Positions 1 to 5,176 of a DNA stretch of 5,236 bases are shown in pieces; position 1 is the stretch's first letter; each line of letters starts with the position of its first letter. The stretch is taken from positions 1-5,236 of the forward strand of contig VFHG01000016.1 of the NCBI GenBank assembly GCA_009392075.1. The letters run 5' to 3'. The notes below the pieces were generated by a model. The model saw only the letters and a program-made list of their open reading frames with translations, was not told the DNA's origin and did not search any database. The stretch is from SAR202 cluster bacterium. GTDB taxonomy: Bacteria > Chloroflexota > Dehalococcoidia > UBA3495. Both the position numbers and the translations under genes were made by a program.

Positions 1-209
1 ACCTGGTTCATGGACGCCATAATCCCATTGCGCATCAACTGCTTGATTACGTCGATGGGGTTCTGGTTCAAAACCTCAGACAGATATTGGACCGTCATTG
101 TCTCCGGTAGCACCAAAGCGCGGGTCTGGGCCCGCCGCTCTGCGGTCCTACGGGGTTTTGGGGCTTCGCCTGCATCTTCCACTGTTGTGGGTTGTCCCTC
201 AGAAGTCAT
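1..209 (-). CDS. infB: Translation initiation factor IF-2, N-terminal fragment (cut by window edge)
   Basis: IF-2 is the GTPase that brings initiator fMet-tRNA to the 30S subunit and promotes subunit joining. Only the first 69 codons plus two bases are present; the G domain lies beyond the window. Residues 1-31 are a short polar, Arg-rich leader. Residues from about 32 (LVLPETMTVQYLSEVL, then NPIDVIKQLMRNGIM at 50-64) match the conserved IF-2 N-terminal helical domain (IF2_N), which normally reads like 'P..(T/I)V..L...L......VIK.LM..G'. The first ATG (207-209) is directly preceded in frame by TAG, so translation cannot start further upstream; an in-frame GTG at codon 10 is a less likely alternative. 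There is no convincing Shine-Dalgarno sequence. The gene begins 25 bases after the ylxR stop and is probably co-transcribed with nusA and ylxR. The extension before IF2_N is very short compared with proteobacterial or actinobacterial IF-2. The identity is confident although only the N-terminus is seen. Confidence 0.9.
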   Translation of the reverse strand, partial: MTSEGQPTTVEDAGEAPKPRRTAERRAQTRALVLPETMTVQYLSEVLNQNPIDVIKQLMRNGIMASMNQ

Positions 210-234
210 CTACACATCCATTTGGTTTCTAATA

Positions 235-528
235 TTAGGACGCCGCAGCCTGCGGGCTAATGTTTGCTTCGAAATAGGTCCTTATTGGCTCCAAGTCCTG
301 ATCGGAGAGGTCTTGTTTGAAACTGCGGTCCAAGGCCCTTTTTTCCAGAGCCCGGCCCCAGCATTCGGGAATGTGGCAGAGATACGCTCCCCTTCCTGAT
401 TCCCTCCCGGTTGTGTCTACTATGATTGGCCCTTGGCTGGTCCGAACGATCCGAACAAGCTTTGCCTTTGGCATCTTGGCGCCACAGGCCACGCAGCTAC
501 GTTCGGGAACATGTCGATTTTTTGGCAA
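235..528 (-). CDS. ylxR: YlxR-family RNA-binding protein (RNase P modulator RnpM)
   Basis: This is a 97-residue protein of the YlxR (DUF448) family, a small basic RNA-binding protein; the Bacillus subtilis member has been described as an RNase P modulator (RnpM). The family signature is complete: a PERSCVACG start (C12 and C15), KAKLVRIVR at 22-29, a short strand with VD, GRGAYLC at 45-51, a further Cys at 56, and the A.EKRALDRSFK segment at 60-71. Length is typical. The start is a TTG at 526-528: it follows a GGGGGG run by six bases, no in-frame ATG exists upstream before a stop, and the first internal ATG (codon 19) would delete the CxxC motif. It sits between nusA (95 bases upstream) and infB (25 bases downstream), its classic position. 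The ylxQ gene often found after it is missing here. The exact role in this organism is inferred from the family. Confidence 0.92.
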   Translation of the reverse strand: MPKNRHVPERSCVACGAKMPKAKLVRIVRTSQGPIIVDTTGRESGRGAYLCHIPECWGRALEKRALDRSFKQDLSDQDLEPIRTYFEANISPQAAAS

Positions 529-534
529 GGCCAG

Positions 535-540
535 CCCCCC
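535..540 (-). promoter_or_regulatory. Ribosome binding site supporting the TTG start of ylxR
   Basis: The minus strand carries six consecutive G residues ending six bases before the TTG start codon of ylxR. This G-run can pair with the anti-Shine-Dalgarno sequence and is the main reason, together with family alignment, for choosing the TTG. Confidence 0.55.
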
Positions 541-623
541 AGAAAATTGCTTACTGGCTTCCCGGTTGAGTCCCCCATCAGGGCCGAATCAAGGCCATAG
601 TTGGAGGTTTTTCAGGGAAAGGC

Positions 624-2246
624 CTAGCGGCCTCCGCCAGCAGCAGCTCCGCCACCGCGGGACCCACCACGGGCGCCGCCCCTGGCTCCACCGCCGCCCC
701 TCCGGCGCCGGCCACCACGGCCGCCACCTCGGAACTCATCGACGATGTCCTCAGCGAACCGAATCTTTCCTGCGTCCGGAATCAGAACTGGTAAGCCCTC
801 GAAATCGGGCAATTCACCTTCCTCGTCTTCCTCGTCTTCCTCGTCTTCATAGTCGTCCTCTTCAGACAACTCGACGTCGTCGATGGTGAATGCGCCCAAG
901 TCTTCAACGCTGAGGCCTTCAGCCGCAGCGGGTTCTGGCGTTTCTTCTACCGGTTCTTGGGATTCCTCTTCCCTAATCAGGGCTTCGAGAATGCTGTCTT
1001 CGTCAACGTCTTCAGCGGGAGCCGCAGTCACCGCCTCCGCGACAGGAGTTGCTTCGGCGGCCACCGGTTCGGCTGTCTCGGTTGCGGCAGCCTCTTCGAC
1101 AATGGCGATCGCCTCTTCAACAGCATCGGCAGCATCTTCCGCCGCTACTTCAGTTTCATCTGCAGTTGGAGCGCCGGCCTTGGCCTGGGTGGATTCCTTG
1201 ATCTCCTCCCACTCGGTCATGCCCTTGATGTCCAGTCTCCAACCGGTCAGCCGTGCGGCTAAGCGGGTGTTTTGGCCTTCTTTACCGATGGCCAGCGAGA
1301 GTTGCCGGTCAGGAACGACCACGATGGCGGTCTGCTCCTGCTCCAAAAGCTCTACATGGACCGGTTCCGATGGGCTGAGGGCGTTGGTGATAAAGGTTTT
1401 GGGTTCTTCATCCCATGACACTATGTCAATCTTCTCGCCCTGAAGTTCGTTCACGATGCTTTGGATTCGGTTGCCCCGGATCCCGATGCAAGAACCCACG
1501 GGGTCAATCCCGGGCTGGGTGGCGCTGACGGCAACCTTGCTGCGGAAACCGGCTTCACGGGCGATGGCCTTGATCTCAACCACGCCGTTATAGACCTCAG
1601 GAACCTCGATCTCAAACAACCGTTTGAGCATGTTCTTGTGGCTTCTGGAGACGAGAATCTCCGGTCCCTTAGGCGTGCTTCTGACGCTGATCAAGTAGAC
1701 CTTGGTGCGCTGTCCCTTGCGGTAGCGCTCGTTGGGGGCCTGCTCTTCGTAAGGGAGCACTGCCTGGGCGCGGCCCAAGTCCAAAGTGATGGTGCGGCCC
1801 GGTTCGGCCTGTTCAATCACGCCTGAGACGATGTCGCCCTCGTGCTGTTGGAACTCCTGGTAGAGGAGATCTCGCTCGGCTTCTCTGAGGCGTTGCAGTA
1901 CAACCTGCTTGGCGGTCTGCGCTGCGATACGGCTGGCGTTGTGGGGCAGCGGCTCAGCGGCCGCAACCTCGTCACCTAGCACAGCGCCCTTCTTGATGGA
2001 CTGGGCGTCAGCTACGGTGACCTCTTTGTCTTGATCCTCAACCGTTTCAACAACGGTTTTCAGGGCAAAAACGCTTACTTCCCCAGTATTGGGGTTGAGA
2101 GTAACCGAGATATTTTGACCTGACGCTGGATTGTCTTTCTTGAACGCCGACGCTAGGGCAACCTCAATCGCTCCGAGAACTTGCTCTCGGGGCAGATGCC
2201 GCTCCGCCGCCAGCTGGGTCAATGCAATCAGAAAATCGCTTTTCAT
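624..2246 (-). CDS. nusA: Transcription termination/antitermination factor NusA with acidic and RGG-like tail
   Basis: NusA binds RNA polymerase and nascent RNA and modulates pausing, intrinsic termination and antitermination. The 540-residue product has the full core in order: the N-terminal polymerase-binding domain (about 1-128, beginning [15 protein letters not shown]), an S1 domain (about 135-202, [10 protein letters not shown]..), KH1 with GIRGNR at 255-260 and the [11 protein letters not shown] block, and KH2 with the IGKEGQN loop at 320-326. After about residue 350 it departs from the short NusA form. There is an Ala/Glu-rich stretch (about 355-445), an extremely acidic run (about 459-479), a conserved-looking hydrophobic patch ([17 protein letters not shown], 481-497), and a final segment of about 35 residues made almost only of Gly, Arg and Ala (507-540). 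The ATG at 2244-2246 follows GGGAGGGG (2256-2263) by nine bases. It is the first gene of the nusA-ylxR-infB unit; rimP, the usual gene before it, is absent. Confidence 0.97.
   Translation of the reverse strand: MKSDFLIALTQLAAERHLPREQVLGAIEVALASAFKKDNPASGQNISVTLNPNTGEVSVFALKTVVETVEDQDKEVTVADAQSIKKGAVLGDEVAAAEPLPHNASRIAAQTAKQVVLQRLREAERDLLYQEFQQHEGDIVSGVIEQAEPGRTITLDLGRAQAVLPYEEQAPNERYRKGQRTKVYLISVRSTPKGPEILVSRSHKNMLKRLFEIEVPEVYNGVVEIKAIAREAGFRSKVAVSATQPGIDPVGSCIGIRGNRIQSIVNELQGEKIDIVSWDEEPKTFITNALSPSEPVHVELLEQEQTAIVVVPDRQLSLAIGKEGQNTRLAARLTGWRLDIKGMTEWEEIKESTQAKAGAPTADETEVAAEDAADAVEEAIAIVEEAAATETAEPVAAEATPVAEAVTAAPAEDVDEDSILEALIREEESQEPVEETPEPAAAEGLSVEDLGAFTIDDVELSEEDDYEDEEDEEDEEGELPDFEGLPVLIPDAGKIRFAEDIVDEFRGGGRGGRRRRGGGGARGGARGGSRGGGAAAGGGR
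821..847 (-). repeat. Three-copy 9-bp tandem repeat inside the nusA acidic tail
   Basis: On the plus strand the unit cctcgtctt occurs three times without interruption (821-829, 830-838, 839-847), and a partial copy flanks it. Read on the minus strand it encodes Glu/Asp triplets of the NusA acidic run. The unit is a multiple of three bases, so copy-number change would alter tail length without a frameshift. Confidence 0.85.
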
Positions 2247-2302
2247 AGGTTCGAACCCCTCCCGATTCCCGGACGGAGCACGTTTGTCTCCATCAGCAAG
2301 AA

Positions 2303-2319
2303 AGCGGGTTTTACCCGCT
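2303..2319 (-). promoter_or_regulatory. Hairpin in the nusA 5' leader (possible attenuator)
   Basis: On the minus strand AGCGGGT and ACCCGCT form a perfect 7-bp stem around a 3-base loop, followed by TTCTTG. It lies between the predicted nusA promoter and the nusA ribosome binding site. The U-run is short and interrupted, so full termination is doubtful. It could be a weak attenuator, a pause site or an mRNA-stabilising hairpin. NusA autoregulation through leader termination is known in other bacteria; here it is only a hypothesis. Confidence 0.4.
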
Positions 2320-2346
2320 CTCTAAGGAAGGCTTATATGTGAGGGC

Positions 2347-2376
2347 AGTATAGCATCGCCACGGCTGAAGTATCAA
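2347..2376 (-). promoter_or_regulatory. Sigma-70-type promoter of the nusA-ylxR-infB operon
   Basis: On the minus strand TTGATA (2371-2376) and TATACT (2347-2352) are separated by 18 bases; each hexamer differs from the consensus at a single position. Transcription would start near 2340, giving a leader of about 94 bases before the nusA ATG. It is the best promoter match in the 292-base gap between cysM and nusA and explains how nusA is expressed without rimP upstream. Confidence 0.7.
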
Positions 2377-2450
2377 GTTTTTCCGCGTATTTCCAGCCTC
2401 ACAACGGCCTATCGCCCGGCATGCCTAGCCCTTTGGCCCGGAACGGCTTC

Positions 2451-2495
2451 AAAAAGCCACTGATTTGATCGTTTGGCTTTCACTCCTTGTGAAAG
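2451..2495 (-). terminator. Possible weak terminator or overlapping hairpins after cysM
   Basis: Two mutually exclusive hairpins overlap downstream of cysM on the minus strand. The first is CTTTCAC/GTGAAAG, a 7-bp stem with a 5-base loop at 2477-2495 and no U-run. The second is AAAGCCA (2474-2480) with TGGCTTT (2453-2459), a 7-bp stem around a 14-base loop that runs into five consecutive T. The second has the order expected of an intrinsic terminator but is AT-rich and has a large loop, so it would be weak. Apart from these, the promoter and the leader hairpin, I see no gene in the 2247-2538 gap. Confidence 0.35.
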
Positions 2496-2538
2496 GGTCT
2501 AGGCTACCCTGGATTCACGCCTGGCACGCCGGAGGAGA

Positions 2539-3489
2539 CTACCACCAAATCTTGCCCTTGGACTCCTTGGCGAGCTGTTCGTAGTTCTTGGTCCAGAGCG
2601 CTGTGCTCAGGTATTTCCAGCCCCCGTCGGCCAAGAGACAGACGATGTCGCCCTTGTCCATACGTTCTGCCTGGCGGATCGCGCCGTAAACCACGGAGCC
2701 CGACGAAACACCGGCGAAGATGCCTTCTTCAGACAAAAGCCGCTTGGCGGTGGAAAAGGCGTCGAAGCTGCTGACCAACATTCTGGAATCCAGCAGGCTG
2801 ATGTCCAAGATCGGCGGGATGAACCCTTCTTCCAGGCTGCGCAGCCCAGAGATGAAGTCTTCGGGCTCAGGAGCCACGGCGACGATCTTGGTCTCCGGAT
2901 TGTGTTCTTTAAGCCGGCGTCCCACCCCCATCAGGGTGCCTCCGGTCCCAAGGCCGGCGACGAACATGTTGACGTCTGGCAGGGCCTCGATGATCTCCGG
3001 GCCGGTGGTCTCGTAATGGGCGTTGGGGTTGCCGCTGTTCCCGTACTGGTACAGCATGAAGTAATCGCTGCCCTTCTTCTCCATCAGGCCCTGAGCGACT
3101 TCGATGGACCCGTTGGTGCCTCTGGAGCCGTCCGATGGGATGATCTCTGCCCCGTAGGCCTCAAGTAACTGGATCCGCTCAGAGCTGACGTTTTCAGGCA
3201 TCACCACGGCTACCTTATAGCCCTTGAGCCGGCCGATCATGGCTAAAGAGATGCCGGTATTTCCGCTGGTGGGCTCAAGGATCGTGCGGTTGGCGGAGAT
3301 TTCCCCATCCCGTTCCGCCTGATCGATCATCTTGAGTGCGATACGGTCTTTGACGCTGCCGGTGGGGTTCTGCCCTTCCAACTTGGCGAAGATACGCACT
3401 CCCTCTTTGGGACTCATGCGCTGCAGTTCGACGAGGGGGGTGTTGCCGATGGTGTCGATTATGCCTTTGTAGGTGAGCCTAGTAACCAT
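2539..3489 (-). CDS. cysM: PLP-dependent cysteine synthase, CysM type (O-phosphoserine sulfhydrylase)
   Basis: This is a fold-type II PLP enzyme that replaces a leaving group on an activated serine with sulfur to make L-cysteine. From the ATG at 3487-3489 the protein has 316 residues. Visible motifs are GNTPLVELQR, the PLP-lysine loop NPTGSVKDR (Lys at 47), the substrate loop PTSGNTGIS, the phosphate-binding GLGTGGTLMG, and the late GIFAGVSSGS and ADGGWKYLST. It resembles M. tuberculosis CysM more than ordinary CysK: MLYQYGN, HY..TGPE, LR.(L/M)(D/E)EGF(I/V)P, GWKYLST and a short tryptophan-containing C-terminus (GKIWW here, GQLWA there) all correspond. Arg217 aligns with Arg220 of that enzyme, which recognises O-phosphoserine. 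An in-frame TTG at 3505-3507 would add six residues, but it has no Shine-Dalgarno sequence and the family starts near MTRY. The ATG follows AGGG at short spacing. It lies 91 bases after the moeB-like gene, probably in the same transcript. Plain O-acetylserine use cannot be excluded. Confidence 0.9.
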   Translation of the reverse strand: MVTRLTYKGIIDTIGNTPLVELQRMSPKEGVRIFAKLEGQNPTGSVKDRIALKMIDQAERDGEISANRTILEPTSGNTGISLAMIGRLKGYKVAVVMPENVSSERIQLLEAYGAEIIPSDGSRGTNGSIEVAQGLMEKKGSDYFMLYQYGNSGNPNAHYETTGPEIIEALPDVNMFVAGLGTGGTLMGVGRRLKEHNPETKIVAVAPEPEDFISGLRSLEEGFIPPILDISLLDSRMLVSSFDAFSTAKRLLSEEGIFAGVSSGSVVYGAIRQAERMDKGDIVCLLADGGWKYLSTALWTKNYEQLAKESKGKIWW

Positions 3490-3541
3490 AAACCCTGTAT
3501 GTGCCAAGAATCTGGCGGGGAGTTAGGGGCTTGTGCCAGAA

Positions 3542-3567
3542 GGGGCGTCTACTTGGTGAGACGCCCC
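3542..3567 (-). promoter_or_regulatory. Strong intercistronic hairpin between the moeB-like gene and cysM
   Basis: GGGGCGTCT (3542-3550) and AGACGCCCC (3559-3567) form a perfect 9-bp GC-rich stem with an 8-base loop. On the minus strand the stem is followed by TTCTGG, not a real U-run, so it is not a standard intrinsic terminator. It lies 14 bases after the moeB-like stop and 52 bases before the cysM ATG. It may be a partial terminator, a processing or stability element, or a symmetric protein-binding site. Confidence 0.5.
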
Positions 3568-3580
3568 CGCTATTCGCTGT

Positions 3581-4426
3581 CTAGTCAGAGCCTACGATTG
3601 CGGCCTCTTGGGGCTCTGCGATACCGCAGAAAACCTCGTAGTCGATCAACTCGGTAACGGTGGGATTATCTCCGCACAGCGGGCATTTCGGGTTCTTCTT
3701 CAAACGGACTTCACGGAAGGTCATGCTCAGTGCGTCGATGAGCAGCAACCGTGAGCTTAGAGACTCTCCGATACCCAGGAAGTACTTCAGAGCTTCAGTG
3801 GCCTGGATGCTGCCGACCAAGCCTGTCAGGGCGCCCAGAACGCCAGCTTCGGCGCAGTTGGGGACCATGCCGGGAGGCGGCGGCGACGGGAACAGGCAAC
3901 GGTAGCAGCCCTCTCCGGGTAAGAACACCGTGGCCTGGCCGTCAAAGATCAGGATGCTGCCGTCCACCAACGGCTTGTTCAGGAGGTAGCAGGCATCGTT
4001 GACCAGGTAACGGGTGGCGAAGTTGTCAGCGCCGTTGATCACCAAATCGTATTGGCTGATGATCTCCATGGCGTTGTCGGACTCCAATCGAGTCTCGTGC
4101 ACGACCACATTTACGTCTGGGTTGTAGGCCTTGATGTTGTCCACGGCGGACTGCACCTTGGGGCGGCCCACGTCAGCGGTGTGGTGCAGGACTTGGCGTT
4201 GCAGGTTAGACAGTTCAACAACGTCGAAGTCGACGATACCGACTGTGCCGACCCCGGCCAATGACAGGTAGATGGCGGAGGGAGAACCCAGGCCTCCGGC
4301 GCCTATGATCAGGGCTTTGGAACCCATGAGGGCACGCTGGCCCTTGCTTCCCACATCACCCATGATGATGTGGCGGCTGTATCGCTTAACTTGATCCGGT
4401 GTGAGCGTAATGGGCTGATCTGCCAT
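3581..4426 (-). CDS. moeB: MoeB/ThiF/HesA-family sulfur-carrier adenylyltransferase
   Basis: This E1-like enzyme adenylates the C-terminal glycine of a small ubiquitin-like sulfur carrier (MoaD, ThiS or CysO) so it can receive sulfur as a thiocarboxylate. The 281 residues show the whole core. N-terminal RYSRHIIM is at 15-22, nucleotide-binding GAGGLGS at 42-48, DFDVVELSNLQRQ at 66-78 (with the conserved Arg77) and Lys90 in GRPK. Further on are GADNFATRY at 132-140 and two zinc-type pairs, CYRC (C174, C177) and CPLC (C248, C251). NCAEAGVLG carries Cys191 near the position of the thioester cysteine in the family. There is no C-terminal rhodanese domain, unlike mycobacterial MoeZ, so sulfur must come from a separate protein. 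The ATG is preceded by AGGAGG (4436-4441) at nine bases. The gene downstream is cysM, which points to a CysO-like carrier rather than molybdopterin or thiamine, but substrate choice cannot be read from sequence, so the symbol is a family label. Confidence 0.88.
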   Translation of the reverse strand: MADQPITLTPDQVKRYSRHIIMGDVGSKGQRALMGSKALIIGAGGLGSPSAIYLSLAGVGTVGIVDFDVVELSNLQRQVLHHTADVGRPKVQSAVDNIKAYNPDVNVVVHETRLESDNAMEIISQYDLVINGADNFATRYLVNDACYLLNKPLVDGSILIFDGQATVFLPGEGCYRCLFPSPPPPGMVPNCAEAGVLGALTGLVGSIQATEALKYFLGIGESLSSRLLLIDALSMTFREVRLKKNPKCPLCGDNPTVTELIDYEVFCGIAEPQEAAIVGSD

Positions 4427-4530
4427 TGGATGGACCCTCCTAATTTCCCGTTGTTATTGGGCTCTTTCGTTTAGATGTGCCTGGGCAAAGATGGTTGCCA
4501 AATTTTCGCAATCGTTTGAAATGTTGCAAT

Positions 4531-4580
4531 AAAAAAACCTGCGCTTACCCCAGGGGGTTCCTCTATCGGGTGGGCGCAGG
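4531..4580 (-). terminator. Intrinsic terminator in the gap between the Rrf2 gene and the moeB-like gene
   Basis: On the minus strand CCTGCGC (4574-4580) pairs with GCGCAGG (4538-4544). A 2x2 internal loop and a further 4-bp ACCC/GGGT helix lie inside, and seven T residues (4531-4537) follow immediately. This is the clearest terminator in the window. It lies 150 bases beyond the Rrf2 stop and 104 bases before the moeB-like start, so it ends either the rrf2 transcript or a leader/small RNA begun at the promoter near 4700. Confidence 0.8.
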
Positions 4581-4640
4581 CTTCAGATGTCCAGAAGTTG
4601 TTGCCCGCCCTATGTGGGCGGACACGTACAAGCGCAGATC
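4531..4640 (-). ncRNA. Candidate structured leader or small RNA upstream of the moeB-cysM pair
   Basis: Between the promoter-like site at 4674-4702 and the U-run at 4531 the minus-strand RNA can form several local helices. One is CCGCCC/GGGCGG (4605-4610 with 4616-4621, 5-base loop). Another is an imperfect CTTC..GAAG hairpin (4581-4597), and the third is the terminator stem. In addition, a 12-bp long-range helix with some G-U pairs can form between 4629-4640 and 4536-4547 (core CTGCGCTT with AAGCGCAG). It uses the same 3' arm as the terminator hairpin, so the two folds exclude each other. I recognise no known riboswitch consensus (checked by eye for TPP, SAM-I, cobalamin, T-box, ZTP and fluoride features). 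It could be an attenuator of moeB-cysM, a stand-alone RNA of about 140 bases, or simply a long 3' end of the rrf2 message. Confidence 0.4.
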
Positions 4641-4673
4641 AATTGGCTGAAAGTGGTAATCATTGACTTTTCG

Positions 4674-4702
4674 AGTCTATAACTGGCAAAAGTAGTTGTC
4701 AA
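4674..4702 (-). promoter_or_regulatory. Promoter-like site downstream of the Rrf2 gene
   Basis: The minus strand has a perfect -35 hexamer TTGACA (4697-4702). Two overlapping -10 candidates follow: TAGACT (4674-4679) at 17 bases, and TATAGA (4676-4681) at 15 bases. The site starts 27 bases after the Rrf2 stop codon. Transcription would begin near 4668, pass through the structured region and meet the terminator at 4531 before reaching the moeB-like gene. I saw no equally good promoter between the terminator and the moeB-like start. Confidence 0.55.
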
Positions 4703-4729
4703 GCAAAGTTGAGCCTGGGAGCGGTCCTT

Positions 4730-5167
4730 TTAAAGCGTCAGAGCCGCCTGTCCGGCTAAGCTCACCTGGCGTTTGGCTAGGTCGGCCACCGTGATATTGC
4801 TCAACAAGTCCCGAATCGAGGCTTCAACTGTCTGCCACACCTCTTGCTGGGCGCAGGTGTGGGAGAACACGCAATCGTGGGGGTTTATCAAGCAATCCAG
4901 TGGGGAATTGCTGCTATCAAGGTTTTCCATCACCATGTTCAGGTCGATGTCTTTGGGATCCATGGCCAGAGAATGACCGCCCTGGGGACCTCTTCGGCTC
5001 TGGACGAACCCAAACTTGTTCAGTGAGGTCATCAACTGGTCCAGGTAGGCTTCTGGGATACCCTGCTGTCTGGCGATGACGGCCGTTTGGGTGGGTCCCT
5101 CACCGTAGTGAAGGGCCAATTCCACCAGCGCCCGCACACCATAGTCCACTTTCATGGGGATCTTCAT
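4730..5167 (-). CDS. Rrf2-family transcriptional regulator with three clustered cysteines (IscR/NsrR-like)
   Basis: The 145-residue protein has the Rrf2 layout: MKIPMKVDYGVRALVELAL at the N-terminus, a winged helix-turn-helix (about 26-60; IARQQGIPEAYLDQLM as recognition region), and a wing RRGPQGGHSLA at 58-68. Helix DIDLNMVMENLD follows, then a cysteine cluster and a C-terminal dimerisation helix. C92, C99 and C105 are spaced C-X6-C-X5-C, close to the pattern that holds an Fe-S cluster in IscR and NsrR, so it probably senses Fe-S status, redox or NO. Which of these cannot be told from sequence. The ATG at 5165-5167 is chosen because GGAGG (5177-5181) precedes it by nine bases and the product then starts like other Rrf2 proteins; an upstream in-frame TTG at 5228-5230 lies within the -35 element and would add 21 unrelated residues. 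It lies upstream of the moeB-like and cysM genes in the same direction, which suggests sulfur or cysteine control. Confidence 0.9.
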   Translation of the reverse strand: MKIPMKVDYGVRALVELALHYGEGPTQTAVIARQQGIPEAYLDQLMTSLNKFGFVQSRRGPQGGHSLAMDPKDIDLNMVMENLDSSNSPLDCLINPHDCVFSHTCAQQEVWQTVEASIRDLLSNITVADLAKRQVSLAGQAALTL

Positions 5168-5176
5168 CAGGACATA

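Noticed and set aside
317..889. A 190-codon open frame on the plus strand opposite ylxR and the nusA 3' end
   Set aside because: The Arg/His/Pro-rich product has no family features and arises from the antisense of GC-rich Gly/Arg codons; it spans two well-supported minus-strand genes.
883..1443. A 186-codon open frame on the plus strand opposite nusA
   Set aside because: Its Ser/Ala/Val-rich product is the mirror of the repetitive Glu/Ala tail of NusA; there is no recognisable domain and the opposite strand encodes clear NusA.
2400..2440. GGCATGCC and neighbouring GC-rich inverted segments after cysM
   Set aside because: The palindrome is short, has no U-run and no extended pairing; it is expected by chance in this base composition.
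3490..3507. Upstream TTG start adding six residues to cysM
   Set aside because: There is no Shine-Dalgarno sequence before the TTG, and the ATG at 3487-3489 gives the N-terminus expected from mycobacterial CysM.
3498..3541. Imperfect direct repeat (tgtgccaagaa and tgtgccagaa) before cysM
   Set aside because: There are only two copies of about ten bases with a one-base difference and no promoter context, so it is too weak to call an operator.
4441..4530. A separate promoter for the moeB-like gene below the terminator
   Set aside because: Candidate hexamers such as TTGCAA or TTGGCA lack a good -10 partner at proper spacing; possible but not supportable.
4531..4670. A known riboswitch (TPP, SAM-I, T-box, cobalamin, ZTP, fluoride) or 6S/SRP RNA
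   Set aside because: By eye none of the invariant core sequences of these RNAs is present; only hairpins and a terminator can be supported. A covariance-model search would be decisive.
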